This document shows positions 16,580 to 24,830 of a DNA stretch of 53,457 bases, piece by piece; the stretch's first letter is position 1; each line of letters opens with the position of its first letter. Under the pieces are notes generated by a model. It ran no database searches. It was not told the origin of the DNA and saw only the letters and a list, made by a program, of their open reading frames with translations. A program made the position numbers and the translations under genes. The stretch is from contig JACKNZ010000021.1 of assembly GCA_024234595.1 (NCBI GenBank), positions 1-53,457 of the forward strand, written 5' to 3'. Origin of the DNA: Moraxellaceae bacterium. Its GTDB lineage: Bacteria; Pseudomonadota; Gammaproteobacteria; Pseudomonadales; Moraxellaceae.

Positions 16580-18610
16580 CTACAAACGTGCCGCCAATTC
16601 TGCGCCTTCTTTAATGGCACGTTTGGCATCTAACTCACTTGCCAGTGCAGCACCACCAATTAAATGATAATTCGCTTTGGTTTTTTGACCTTCGGCTGGC
16701 ATTAATTCGCGTAAAGACTCTTGCCCTGCACAAATCACCACATTATCAACCGCTAATAACTGCTCTTTACCGTTAATGGCAATCACTAAACCATTATCGT
16801 TAATTTCGCGGTATTCCACACCTGACATCATCGCCACGTTATTTTTTTGCATCACCGCACGATGTACCCAACCAGAGGTTTTGCCTAAACCTGCACCGAC
16901 TTTGGACTCTTTACGTTGCAACAAATAAATTTGACGTAAGGGAGCTTTGTGTTCGGGTTCAACTAAACCGCCTTCGACTTTGGCTTGTAAATCAACACCC
17001 CACTCGGCACACCATGCTTGGGTAGAAATGGGCAAACTCACCGAAGCATCGTGCAATAAAAATTCACTTAAATCAAAACCAATACCGCCTGCACCAATCA
17101 CCGCTACCCGTTGACCGACAGGCTTTTTGTCGCGCAATACATCCAAATACGACAAGACTTTAGGATGGTCAATACCTTTAATCGGTGGTTTGCGTGGTGC
17201 AATGCCTGTCGCCACAATCACTTCATCAAAACCTTGTGCTTCTAAATCGGCACGCGATACCCGTTGATTTAATTTAACTGTTACGCCTTTTAGCTCTAAT
17301 TGACGGCCAAAATAACGAATGGTTTCGTAAAACTCTTCTTTTCCAGGGATTTGTTTGGCGACATTAAATTGACCACCAATCTCTGAGCTAGCTTCAAATA
17401 AGGTCACATAATGACCACGTTCTGCGGCCACTGTGGCTGCCGATAAACCTGCTGGCCCTGCACCCACCACCGCAACACGTTTAGCTTTAGAGGTTTTGAT
17501 ATAGACTAATTCGGTTTCGTGGCAAGCACGCGGATTGACCAAACAACTGACACGTTTATTGTTAAAAGCATGGTCTAAACAGGCTTGGTTACAGCCAATA
17601 CAGGTGTTAATTTCATCGGCTTTGTTGGCAGCCGCTTTGTTTACCCAATCAGAATCTGCCAAGAAAGGACGTGCCATTTGCACCATATCGGCATCACCAT
17701 TGGCCAAAATCGCTTCGGCAGTATCAGGCATATTGATACGGTTAGAGGCTATGACAGGAATGGACACTTCTTTTTTAATGCGTGCGGTGACATCAACAAA
17801 AGCAGCTCTAGGTACAGAAGTCACAATAGTAGGTACACGCGCTTCGTGCCAACCAATGCCTGTGTTAAGTAAAGTCACGCCAGCTTGCTCTAAAGCTTTA
17901 GCCACCGTCACCACTTCATCCCATGTATTGCCGCCTTCCACCAAATCTAACAGCGACAAACGATAAGCAATGATAAAATTTTTACCCACCACTTTACGAA
18001 TACGCTTCACGACTTCAACAGGAAAACGCATTCTATTTTCGATAGTGCCGCCCCATTCATCATCACGCTGATTAACACGCGCACACAAAAATTGATTGAG
18101 CAAGTAGCCTTCGCTACCCATAATTTCTACACCGTCATAACCTGCTAATTTGGCTAAACGCGCACAACGACCATACGCAGCAATAGTTTTAGCAATGCCA
18201 CGCTCAGACATTTCACGCGGTTTAAACATCGAAATGGGTGATTTTGTGGCAGAAGCTGACACCACAAAAGGATGAAAACCATAACGGCCTGCATGCAAAA
18301 TCTGCATTAAAATTTTGCCGCCTTCTTTGTGAACGGCATGAGTCACTAAACGATGATTAACCGCGTCAGTAATACGATTCATGGTGCCACCAAAGGGCAA
18401 CAACCAGCCTTCACGATTAGGCGAAATACCGCCTGTGACAATCAAACCCACGCCCCCTTTAGCACGCTCACCAAAAAACGCGGCTAATTTGGGATAATTA
18501 TAAAAACGGTCTTCGAGTCCTGTGTGCATTGACCCCATCACCACGCGGTTACGGAGTTGGGTAAATCCTAAATCTAAGGGCTGCATTAAATGAGGATATG
18601 CTTGGCTCAT
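16580..18610 (-). CDS. fadH: NADPH-dependent 2,4-dienoyl-CoA reductase (FadH)
   Basis: 676-residue flavo-iron-sulfur enzyme that reduces 2,4-dienoyl-CoA during beta-oxidation of unsaturated fatty acids. Order: an FMN-binding old-yellow-enzyme barrel (1 to about 330); a 4Fe-4S cluster region with CIGCNQACLD and, further on, SCLVNPRAC; then FAD- and NADPH-binding domains, with VAVVGAGPAGLSAA at about 385 and VAVIGAGGIGFDLSEF at about 500. Length and order match FadH (E. coli 672). A weak GC-rich hairpin (16533-16555, CCCTGCAC/GTGCAGGG) follows the gene but lacks a U-run. Related NADH:flavin oxidoreductases share this layout, so the substrate is family inference. Confidence 0.9.
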   Translation of the reverse strand: MSQAYPHLMQPLDLGFTQLRNRVVMGSMHTGLEDRFYNYPKLAAFFGERAKGGVGLIVTGGISPNREGWLLPFGGTMNRITDAVNHRLVTHAVHKEGGKILMQILHAGRYGFHPFVVSASATKSPISMFKPREMSERGIAKTIAAYGRCARLAKLAGYDGVEIMGSEGYLLNQFLCARVNQRDDEWGGTIENRMRFPVEVVKRIRKVVGKNFIIAYRLSLLDLVEGGNTWDEVVTVAKALEQAGVTLLNTGIGWHEARVPTIVTSVPRAAFVDVTARIKKEVSIPVIASNRINMPDTAEAILANGDADMVQMARPFLADSDWVNKAAANKADEINTCIGCNQACLDHAFNNKRVSCLVNPRACHETELVYIKTSKAKRVAVVGAGPAGLSAATVAAERGHYVTLFEASSEIGGQFNVAKQIPGKEEFYETIRYFGRQLELKGVTVKLNQRVSRADLEAQGFDEVIVATGIAPRKPPIKGIDHPKVLSYLDVLRDKKPVGQRVAVIGAGGIGFDLSEFLLHDASVSLPISTQAWCAEWGVDLQAKVEGGLVEPEHKAPLRQIYLLQRKESKVGAGLGKTSGWVHRAVMQKNNVAMMSGVEYREINDNGLVIAINGKEQLLAVDNVVICAGQESLRELMPAEGQKTKANYHLIGGAALASELDAKRAIKEGAELAARL

Positions 18611-18747
18611 GGCAAATACCTTTGGCTAATTTTTTAAAAATACAAGTTTACACTGTAAACATATAAAATACTATTGGCCAAAGATATGCTTGAATGACGC
18701 AGCAAAGTCAACTTTAATTAGTGCTTTATTTATGGGGGGAGGATTTA

Positions 18748-19107
18748 ATGATGGCGGCATTATTTGTAGCAGGACAAGGGCAACAACATTCACAAGCAAG
18801 CATTGATTATCCTAAAACCGAGCGTTTGTTTAAAGGCAATCCTCAACGCTTAACCCATAGCCTATACGAGCATCCTCAGATGAATTGTGGTATATGGGCG
18901 TGCGAGGTTGGCGCATGGCGCATTGAATTTAGCCCTAATAAGCAAGAATTTTTTAATGTGATTGAAGGCAAAGTGCGTTTACACGATAGCCAAGGTGCTT
19001 TTATTGATATTGGTGCAGGTGATGCGGCTGTTATTCCGCCTAATTTTTGCGGTATTTTTGAAGTGCTTGAAAATGTTAAAAAATACTATGTAATTGTGGA
19101 AGTTTAA
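18748..19107 (+). CDS. Cupin-domain protein (DUF861/EutQ-like small cupin)
   Basis: 119 residues from the ATG at 18748, chosen because GGAGG at 18738-18742 lies 5 bases before it. The protein is a single small cupin: WACEVGAWRIEFSPNKQEFFNVIEGKVRLHD contains the first conserved strand pair with the EFF..EG pattern, and IGAGDAAVIPPNFCGIFEV the second (GD..xxPP). This is the pattern of small cupins of the DUF861 type, whose members often bind sugars or amino-acid-derived ligands; function here unknown. It precedes the tRNA by 35 bases, in the same direction. Confidence 0.8.
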   Translation: MMAALFVAGQGQQHSQASIDYPKTERLFKGNPQRLTHSLYEHPQMNCGIWACEVGAWRIEFSPNKQEFFNVIEGKVRLHDSQGAFIDIGAGDAAVIPPNFCGIFEVLENVKKYYVIVEV

Positions 19108-19115
19108 AAAACTTA

Positions 19116-19125
19116 TGCTTATAAT
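19116..19125 (+). promoter_or_regulatory. Promoter of tRNA(CAU)
   Basis: TATAAT at 19120-19125 with a TG two bases upstream, followed by the GC-rich stretch GTCGCCCC before the expected start near 19132. A GC-rich discriminator is typical of stable-RNA promoters under stringent control. No good -35 is seen. Confidence 0.6.
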
Positions 19126-19142
19126 GTCGCCCCACCGCGAGC

Positions 19143-19219
19143 GGGTCTGTAGCTCAGTTGGTTAGAGCAGAGGACTCATAATCCTTTGGTCCACGGTTCA
19201 AGTCCGTGCAGACCCACCA
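19143..19219 (+). tRNA. tRNA with CAU anticodon (elongator Met, or Ile2 read after lysidine modification)
   Basis: 77 bases including encoded CCA. The acceptor stem GGGTCTG pairs with CAGACCC, the D-arm reads AGCTCAGTTGGTTAGAGC, the anticodon loop CTCATAA, and the T-loop GGTTCAAGTCC. The anticodon is CAU. The variable-loop and T-arm style (TTTGGTC, TTCAAGTCC) is close to tRNA-Ile2, but Met cannot be excluded. It is not the initiator type, since the acceptor stem begins with a G-C pair. Confidence 0.93.
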
Positions 19220-19261
19220 ATCAAGCTTTCAACAAGCTACAAAAAACTCAAAACCCTAATA

Positions 19262-19285
19262 AAAACCGCTACTTAGCGGTTTTTT
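19262..19285 (+). terminator. Terminator after tRNA(CAU)
   Basis: Stem AAAACCGCT/AGCGGTTTT with loop ACTT and a following T-run. Confidence 0.85.
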
Positions 19286-19330
19286 ATGCACAATCAAATC
19301 CAAAGAGCCTTAATACCATCTAATCCATTT

Positions 19331-19380
19331 TTACGGTAACCTCAACGGTAACTGCACTTTTCGCGAGGTTGTTACCGTAA
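19331..19380. repeat. Inverted repeat built from ACGGTAAC units
   Basis: TTACGGTAAC (19331-19340) and its perfect inverse GTTACCGTAA (19371-19380) bracket 30 bases that hold a third unit, ACGGTAAC (19345-19352). It lies between the tRNA terminator and the gene at 19424. It might be an operator or a remnant of an integration site; the sequence does not decide. Confidence 0.6.
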
Positions 19381-19423
19381 TGTCTTACTCCAAAGAGCCA
19401 CAAAAACTTTTAAGAGACTCCCC

Positions 19424-19927
19424 ATGACATTTATTTTTGGTAGTGCTGAACAAATTGCCCAATCTATTTATCCCATTTTGGCAATTAGTACACTTTTAAC
19501 ACTCTTAGTGTGTTTATTGGTTTATAAAGTTTTTGGCATTTCTAAATGGATTATGGTTGCTTTAGCGGTGTTGTTATTAACCGCAACAGCAACGTTTAGC
19601 ACCTTTAATTTAAGCACCATGTTTTATCAGCTCAGCTTACAAGGCCAACAAGTCACCATTACCTTAGCTGTGCCTGATGTTTATCGACAAAGCTTTCAAG
19701 CACACCAATTAAAATATGTTGATGCTGTTACCCCTAACCCTAAATATGATTTATGTCATGTGGTGTTAGAAGATACCCAAGGCATGCTCTATCAAAGTTT
19801 GGATACTGACGTTAAACGTTGTGAAGATATCCAAAAAACCTTGGTTCAAGCCTTACAACTCAAAGCACGTCCACCAAAACCCAAATCTAGTCACAGCCCA
19901 CCCCCATTGCCTAGTCATGTGAAATAG
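19424..19927 (+). CDS. Hypothetical two-helix membrane protein
   Basis: 167 residues with two hydrophobic segments near the N-terminus (about 13-37 and 41-60), joined by a short loop, then a soluble part of about 100 residues with beta-like segments (LQGQQVTITLAVPDVYR). It contains two cysteines (about 110 and 126) and ends in a proline-rich, basic tail (ARPPKPKSSHSPPPLPS). No known family recognised. The gene ends 5 bases from the convergent AraC regulator gene, with a dispersed repeat across the junction. Confidence 0.65.
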   Translation: MTFIFGSAEQIAQSIYPILAISTLLTLLVCLLVYKVFGISKWIMVALAVLLLTATATFSTFNLSTMFYQLSLQGQQVTITLAVPDVYRQSFQAHQLKYVDAVTPNPKYDLCHVVLEDTQGMLYQSLDTDVKRCEDIQKTLVQALQLKARPPKPKSSHSPPPLPSHVK

Positions 19928-19928
19928 C

Positions 19929-19957
19929 TCCCTCACCCCAACCCTCTCCCAAAGGGA
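19929..19957. repeat. Dispersed CTCACCCCAACCCTCTCCC-type repeat, copy 1
   Basis: Reads CCCTCACCCCAACCCTCTCC followed by CAAAGGGAG, with CTCCC/GGGAG able to pair. It spans the 3' end and stop codon of the AraC gene on the minus strand. Confidence 0.75.
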
Positions 19958-20940
19958 GACCTATTTCTAAAACGTTGGGGTGAAATGCCTGCCCATGCAC
20001 TAAATGCGCGGGTAAACGCACTTTGCTCGGAATAGCCCAATAACAAAGCAATTTGATTGAGCTGTAAACGGGGGTCAGACAAATAATGTTTAGCCAAACG
20101 AAAACGGGTTTCGGCTAATAAATGATGAAAATTTAAGCCTCTGTCTGCCAAACGCCGATGCAAAGTGCGTGTTGATAAATTTAAGGTGCTTGCTACTTCA
20201 TCCAAAGTAGGCACATGTTGATGCAATCGCTCAGCACAAAAACGGCGTATCGTTTCCAATAACAAATCATCATGAGCAGATTGGTCAATTAATGCCTCAG
20301 CTTGTTTAGCCAACAATTCTAACAGATAAGGATTTTGGCTATTAATCGTTAAACTCAATGCTTCGAGTGGAATATCAATCGACACTTGTTTGGCATTAAA
20401 AAATACAGGACAGCCAATCAACTCTTGATATAACTGAGGATCACAAGGCTCAGGATGCATAAAATGTAGCGCCACAGGTTGCAGCCCCATGCCTTGCACC
20501 ATCTGCTTAACAAAAGTAATTAAACCACTCATAAACACTTCATCAGACAATTGCGTTGATGCACCTAAACTCAAATCCCAACTCAGTTTTAGGGCTTGCT
20601 GATGACTGGTTAATAATACGTCTGACATATTGTGCAATAGCTTTTGAAAACGTTGAAAATGCAACAAAGCCTCACCCAAGGTTGCACAATGCATAATCAA
20701 ATACGCCAATACACCCGTATGTTGTGGCTGCACACATTGGCCAATTTTTACGCCTAAAGCTGGCTCGTGTAATAACGTTTGCATTTCCTCTAACAATTGC
20801 CACCATACTTTCATGGGCATTTGTGCATGAGGCGGCCATGCGGCTAATTGATGACGAATACTGGGCGCATCAATCTGATGTTTATCTAAATAGGCACGTA
20901 ATAAATTGGCCAAATCACTAGCGACATAAACACCTTGCAT
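19933..20940 (-). CDS. AraC-family transcriptional regulator (arabinose-binding-like N-domain)
   Basis: 335 residues. The N-terminal ligand-binding part (about 20-210) resembles the Arabinose_bd type found in regulators such as OruR and similar, containing HTGVLAYLIMHCATLGEALLHFQRF. The C-terminal double helix-turn-helix (about 235-330) reads VASTLNLSTRTLHRRLADRG and then QIALLLGYSEQSAFTRAFSAWAGISPQRFR. Regulators of this type often control genes for fatty-acid or hydroxy-acid use; here the divergent fatty-acid hydroxylase gene at 21139 is the obvious candidate target (inference). The last eight or so residues (SPFGRGLG) and the stop are encoded by a dispersed repeat, so the C-terminus has been altered compared with the ancestral end. 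Confidence 0.9.
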   Translation of the reverse strand: MQGVYVASDLANLLRAYLDKHQIDAPSIRHQLAAWPPHAQMPMKVWWQLLEEMQTLLHEPALGVKIGQCVQPQHTGVLAYLIMHCATLGEALLHFQRFQKLLHNMSDVLLTSHQQALKLSWDLSLGASTQLSDEVFMSGLITFVKQMVQGMGLQPVALHFMHPEPCDPQLYQELIGCPVFFNAKQVSIDIPLEALSLTINSQNPYLLELLAKQAEALIDQSAHDDLLLETIRRFCAERLHQHVPTLDEVASTLNLSTRTLHRRLADRGLNFHHLLAETRFRLAKHYLSDPRLQLNQIALLLGYSEQSAFTRAFSAWAGISPQRFRNRSPFGRGLG

Positions 20941-21048
20941 ATAGTCCTCTTATTGGCGATTACTGTTAAAAACATGGCGAATACTGTCAATACAGTATAA
21001 CAAACAAACGACAAAATACACCTCATCAAGTGATTTACATTTTTACCC

Positions 21049-21086
21049 TCACCCCAACCCTCTCCCACAGGGCGAGGGAGAGAGAT
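21049..21086. repeat. Dispersed CTCACCCCAACCCTCTCCC-type repeat, copy 2
   Basis: Begins with the same 20 bases as copy 1 (CCTCACCCCAACCCTCTCCC) and ends GGGCGAGGGAGAGAG, giving a CTCTCCC/GGGAGAG stem. Located in the 198-base gap between araC-type and hydroxylase genes. Confidence 0.75.
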
Positions 21087-21138
21087 AACAATGGGTGAAG
21101 CGTGTAAGTCCCAAAATAAAGTTTAGAGGGTTCAAGTC

Positions 21139-22026
21139 ATGTCTGATGTTGTTCATGCCTTAATGTTTATCGTCTTGTTTGGTGGATTATTTATTAGTGT
21201 CATTGCGGCTGAAGCATACTATTGGCACAAAAAAGGCCGTCCTGAAATGTACTCGTTTAAAGAAACGATTACCAACATGATGATGGGCGCAAGTTATAAA
21301 ATTGTTGATGGTATTGCTGTTGCTTTATTTATTCGGGTGTTTTTTGATTGGGTATATCAATTTGGTTTTCAATATAAACCAGTGCATGGCATTTTTAGCC
21401 TTATTTTGATTTTTTTGGTGGTCGATGCCAGCTTTTATTTATGTCATTTTATGATGCACAAAGTACGTTGGTTTTGGACGTCACACGTCACTCATCATTC
21501 AGCCGAACGGATGAATTATTCAACTGCCCTACGCCAAAACTTTACCATGGTATTTAATGGCGCATGGTTATTTTGGTGGGTTCCTGTGGCTTTAGTCGGT
21601 TTTGATAAAAACTGGGTGACAATTGCCATTGAATTAAACTTAGCTTATCAATTCTTTTTACACACCGAAACGCGCAGCCCATTAGACAAGTTTGGTTTTA
21701 TTTTAAATACACCATCTCATCATCGTGTCCATCATGGCAGTCGACCAGCACAAATTGATACTAACTTTGGCGGCGTATTGATTATTTGGGATAAATTGTT
21801 TGGTACTTTTGTTCCTGAAGAAAAAGCAGGCAACATTACTTATGGTTTAACTGAACGCCAACCTCATTCACTTAATCCATTTTTCTTACAAGTGCATGAA
21901 TGGGCTGATATGTTCAAAGACTTTAAAGCGAGTGGTTATGACTTTCGAGTGTTTGTGAAAGGGCCGGGTTGGAAAAGTGATAAAGTGGCCGAAGCAGATA
22001 ATAAACACAAACCATTAGCCAACTAA
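21139..22026 (+). CDS. Sterol desaturase/fatty acid hydroxylase-family membrane protein
   Basis: 295-residue membrane protein of the di-iron fatty acid hydroxylase superfamily. Histidine clusters of the iron site are complete: HFMMH (about 109-113), HVTHH (about 121-125), and SHHRVHHG near residue 195-201. Four hydrophobic segments are seen, the first two at about 8-27 and 50-72. Members hydroxylate or desaturate lipid chains using O2; substrate here is unknown. A terminator follows 8 bases after the stop. Divergent AraC regulator upstream may control it. Confidence 0.92.
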   Translation: MSDVVHALMFIVLFGGLFISVIAAEAYYWHKKGRPEMYSFKETITNMMMGASYKIVDGIAVALFIRVFFDWVYQFGFQYKPVHGIFSLILIFLVVDASFYLCHFMMHKVRWFWTSHVTHHSAERMNYSTALRQNFTMVFNGAWLFWWVPVALVGFDKNWVTIAIELNLAYQFFLHTETRSPLDKFGFILNTPSHHRVHHGSRPAQIDTNFGGVLIIWDKLFGTFVPEEKAGNITYGLTERQPHSLNPFFLQVHEWADMFKDFKASGYDFRVFVKGPGWKSDKVAEADNKHKPLAN

Positions 22027-22034
22027 CCACAATC

Positions 22035-22062
22035 AACCCGCTGTATGCGGGTTTTTATTTTT
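22035..22062 (+). terminator. Terminator of the hydroxylase gene
   Basis: Stem AACCCGC/GCGGGTT, loop TGTAT, followed by TTTATTTTT. Confidence 0.88.
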
Positions 22063-22074
22063 CTCTAGGCAATA

Positions 22075-22103
22075 AAAAAGCCTTGCATTGCTGCAAGGCT
22101 TTT
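22075..22103 (-). terminator. Terminator of tRNA-Phe (works on both strands)
   Basis: Stem AAAGCCTTGCA/TGCAAGGCTTT with loop TTGC. On the minus strand the A-run becomes the U-run downstream of the tRNA. Confidence 0.85.
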
Positions 22104-22113
22104 CTTGAATTCA

Positions 22114-22189
22114 TGGTGGCTTGGGCCGGAATCGAACCGGCGACACAAGGATTTTCAGTCCTCCGCTCTACCAACTGAGCTACCGAGCC
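22114..22189 (-). tRNA. tRNA-Phe (GAA)
   Basis: 76 bases with encoded CCA. The anticodon loop is CTGAAAA (GAA), the D-arm AGCTCAGTTGGTAGAGC, and the T-arm GCCGG-TTCGATT-CCGGC. The acceptor stem pairs GGCTCGG with CCAAGCC, leaving one C-A mismatch at position 5:68; all other stems are well paired. Confidence 0.95.
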
Positions 22190-22284
22190 ACATTTGAGGG
22201 GCGTATTAAAGCCTAAAGATTTTCAATCGTCAAGGCTTTTTAAAAATGAGCATCTCTTTAATCCTCAACTGCTCACAAAACACT

Positions 22285-22677
22285 CTATTTAGCGTTTTTT
22301 TGCAAACGTGCGGCATCCATACGCAATAAACGTGCAATCGCTGTACAACCTGCGACAAAATGTATTGCACCTTTTTCTCGTTCCAAACGACAGGTTTCAG
22401 CCATCAATCTATCGGCAATACCACGACCACGATTAGCAGGATGCACCACAATATTGTGTATCAGTCGTTGTGTTGCTGTGCCACTAGCCATGATGGATGC
22501 AACAGGCTTAGCATTAAACCAACCCACATACAACACGCCATCTTCATTTAAAATCTGCTGCGCTTTGTCGAGTGCTTCAGCACCACTGCCAAATTCAGGG
22601 CTAGTGTCATATAACTTAGTTATCCCTTGTGCCAATTCGGGGCTAATATTTTTTTCGGCACTTACCATCACAGGCAT
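22285..22677 (-). CDS. GNAT-family N-acetyltransferase
   Basis: 130 residues, a small GNAT. The acetyl-CoA-binding motif A is visible as NIVVHPANRGRGIADRLM (about residues 74-91), with preceding strand DGVLYVGWFNAKPVASIM and following CTAIARLLRMDAARLQK. It resembles small self-contained acetyltransferases such as PanM-type or aminoacyl-type GNATs; the substrate cannot be told. It sits upstream of and divergent from hisB. Confidence 0.8.
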   Translation of the reverse strand: MPVMVSAEKNISPELAQGITKLYDTSPEFGSGAEALDKAQQILNEDGVLYVGWFNAKPVASIMASGTATQRLIHNIVVHPANRGRGIADRLMAETCRLEREKGAIHFVAGCTAIARLLRMDAARLQKNAK

Positions 22678-22762
22678 ATTTTTACTCTCTTCTCAAAAAA
22701 CTAACATCATTTGTCTAAGCACGTTATAATTGATGTTTGTGATTTTAGCAAAGGCAAATAAG

Positions 22763-23356
22763 ATGACAGCGCGCCAAGCTGACGTGATTCGTAATACCAA
22801 AGAAACACAAATTACCGCCCATATCAACCTTGATGGAACAGGTCAAGGCCAACTTAACACTGGTATGCCCTTTTTAGACCATATGCTCGACCAAATTGTG
22901 CGTCATGGTTTAATAGACATTAACATTACGTGCAAGGGTGATATCGAGATTGATGATCACCACAGTGCCGAAGATTGCGGCATAACCCTTGGCCAAGCCT
23001 TTGCTCAAGCCATTGGCGACAAAAAAGGCATTCGTCGTGTGGGTCATGCTTATGTACCACTAGACGAAGCCTTATCGCGTGTAGTTATTGATATTTCTGG
23101 CCGTCCACACCTTGATTTTAATGTTGAATTTACCCGCGCCAGTGTCGGTGGTTTTGACGTTGACTTGTTTTATGAGTTTTTCCAAGGCTTTGTCAATCAC
23201 GCACAAATTGGCATTCATGTCGATAATATTCGTGGTCGCAACACTCACCACCAAATTGAAAGTATTTTTAAAGCCTTTGCCCGCGCATTGCGCATGGCTG
23301 CTGAGTTAGACCCACGTATGGCTGGTCAAATGCCCTCAACCAAAGGTAGCTTATAA
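22763..23356 (+). CDS. hisB: Imidazoleglycerol-phosphate dehydratase (HisB)
   Basis: 197 residues from the start at 22763, a stand-alone dehydratase without the phosphatase half found in the E. coli bifunctional protein. The enzyme dehydrates imidazole glycerol phosphate in histidine synthesis. Manganese-binding motifs are present: FLDHMLDQ, DDHHSAEDCGI and GRNTHHQIES. An upstream in-frame TTG at 22730 is rejected because it adds a hydrophobic leader not typical for the family. The stop overlaps the hisH start (TAATG), so translation is coupled. Confidence 0.97.
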   Translation: MTARQADVIRNTKETQITAHINLDGTGQGQLNTGMPFLDHMLDQIVRHGLIDINITCKGDIEIDDHHSAEDCGITLGQAFAQAIGDKKGIRRVGHAYVPLDEALSRVVIDISGRPHLDFNVEFTRASVGGFDVDLFYEFFQGFVNHAQIGIHVDNIRGRNTHHQIESIFKAFARALRMAAELDPRMAGQMPSTKGSL

Positions 23357-23988
23357 TGACTACCGTTGCAGTTTTAGATTATGGCATGGGTAATTTGCAC
23401 TCTGTCGCCAAAGCCTTAGAACACGTTGGCGCAAGTAAAGTCATTATTACCCATGACCCTGCTTTAGTGCGTGCGGCTGACCGTGTGGTTTTTCCGGGTG
23501 TGGGAGCAATGCGTGATTGTATGGCAGGCATGAAAGCGGTTGGTGTTGATGCTGAGGTACGTGAAGCAGCCAGCCAAAAACCTGTGTTAGCCATTTGTGT
23601 GGGTATGCAAGCCTTAATGGAACACTCCGAAGAAAATGGCGGTGTTGATTGTTTGGCGATGTTTAACGGTAAGGTTAAATTTTTTGGCAATGATTTGGTT
23701 GAAAATGGCCAACGCTTAAAAGTGCCACACATGGGTTGGAATGAAGTAAACCATACTATTAATCATGCGTTATGGCGAGATATTCCACAAAACAGCCGTT
23801 TTTACTTTGTTCATAGTTTTTATGTCGACGTTGCTGATAGCCAATTAATTGCTGGCCGTAGTCATTATGGTTTGGACTTTACCACCGCCATTAGCCACGA
23901 CAACTTATTTGCCGTACAGTTTCACCCTGAAAAAAGCCAAAAAATGGGCTTACAGTTGTTAAAAAACTTTGTTGAATGGCGTGTTTAG
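23356..23988 (+). CDS. hisH: Imidazole glycerol phosphate synthase glutaminase subunit (HisH)
   Basis: 210-residue class I glutamine amidotransferase that supplies ammonia to HisF. The oxyanion strand reads LDYGMGNLHSV, the nucleophile lies in AICVGMQAL (Cys near residue 82), and the His/Glu pair in VQFHPEKS at about 190. Start overlaps hisB stop by one base. Downstream is a REP-like element before hisA. Confidence 0.96.
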   Translation: MTTVAVLDYGMGNLHSVAKALEHVGASKVIITHDPALVRAADRVVFPGVGAMRDCMAGMKAVGVDAEVREAASQKPVLAICVGMQALMEHSEENGGVDCLAMFNGKVKFFGNDLVENGQRLKVPHMGWNEVNHTINHALWRDIPQNSRFYFVHSFYVDVADSQLIAGRSHYGLDFTTAISHDNLFAVQFHPEKSQKMGLQLLKNFVEWRV

Positions 23989-23989
23989 C

Positions 23990-24063
23990 TCTTCGACTCC
24001 GCTCAGAGAACGCCCTTATTCGACTCCGCTCAGGGAACGAAGTTGGCTGAGCGGAGTCGAAGC
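23990..24063. repeat. REP-like palindrome, copy 2 (three half-units)
   Basis: TTCGACTCCGCTCAG occurs twice in direct orientation (at about 23992 and 24019) and once inverted (CTGAGCGGAGTCGAA, about 24047-24061). The last two form a long hairpin. It separates hisH from hisA. Confidence 0.85.
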
Positions 24064-24097
24064 CATTAACCACCGCCAACATTAAATTGAGAATTTT

Positions 24098-24829
24098 ATG
24101 TTAATTATCCCTGCAATTGACCTTAAAGATGGTAAGTGTGTACGTTTGCAACAAGGCCGTATGGAAGATAACACCGTGTTTTCCGATGATCCTGTTGGCA
24201 TGGCCACACATTGGGTAGAACAAGGCGCACGTCGTTTACACCTCGTTGATTTAAATGGTGCTTTTGCAGGCACGCCCATTCACAGCGAAGTCGTTAAAGC
24301 CATTGCCAAAAAACATCCTGCACTGCCCATTCAAATTGGTGGGGGTATTCGTTCTTTAGAAACCATTGAGTCTTATATTAAAGCGGGTGTTACGTGGGTC
24401 ATTATTGGCACTAAAGCCGTTAAAGAGCCTCAATTTGTGGTTGATGCTTGTCGTGAGTTTCATGGTCGGATTATTGTGGGTATTGATGCCAAAGATGGTT
24501 GGGTGGCAACGGATGGTTGGGCTGAAGTTTCTCAAGTAAAAGCAGAAGACCTCGCTAAAAACTTTGCTCAGGCAGGTGTTAGTGCCATTGTTTACACCGA
24601 TATTGCTCGTGACGGCATGATGCAAGGTGTTAACGTACAAGCAACTGCGGCTTTAGCACGCGCCAGTGGTTTACCTGTCATTGCCTCAGGTGGGGTGACT
24701 AACTTAGACGATATTATTCGCTTAAAAACCGTTGCGCATGATGGCGTAATTGGTGCAATTACAGGCCGTGCTATTTATGAAGGTACGATTAACGTTGCTG
24801 AAGCGCAACAATTAGCGGATGCTGAATAA
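24098..24829 (+). CDS. hisA: Phosphoribosylformimino-5-aminoimidazole carboxamide ribotide isomerase (HisA)
   Basis: 243-residue TIM-barrel isomerase of histidine synthesis, converting ProFAR to PRFAR. The barrel opens with IPAIDLKDGKCVRLQQG (catalytic Asp8 in IDLKDG) and has IQIGGGIRS at about 74-82, a second catalytic Asp in YTDIARDGM (about 169), and VIASGGV near residue 200. Length is normal. It is separated from hisH by a REP-like element but likely still in the same transcript. Confidence 0.96.
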   Translation: MLIIPAIDLKDGKCVRLQQGRMEDNTVFSDDPVGMATHWVEQGARRLHLVDLNGAFAGTPIHSEVVKAIAKKHPALPIQIGGGIRSLETIESYIKAGVTWVIIGTKAVKEPQFVVDACREFHGRIIVGIDAKDGWVATDGWAEVSQVKAEDLAKNFAQAGVSAIVYTDIARDGMMQGVNVQATAALARASGLPVIASGGVTNLDDIIRLKTVAHDGVIGAITGRAIYEGTINVAEAQQLADAE

Positions 24830-24830
24830 T

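Noticed and set aside
19143..19380. Integrated phage or island at the tRNA(CAU)
   Set aside because: No integrase, no repeated tRNA 3' end, and the downstream genes look like ordinary chromosome.
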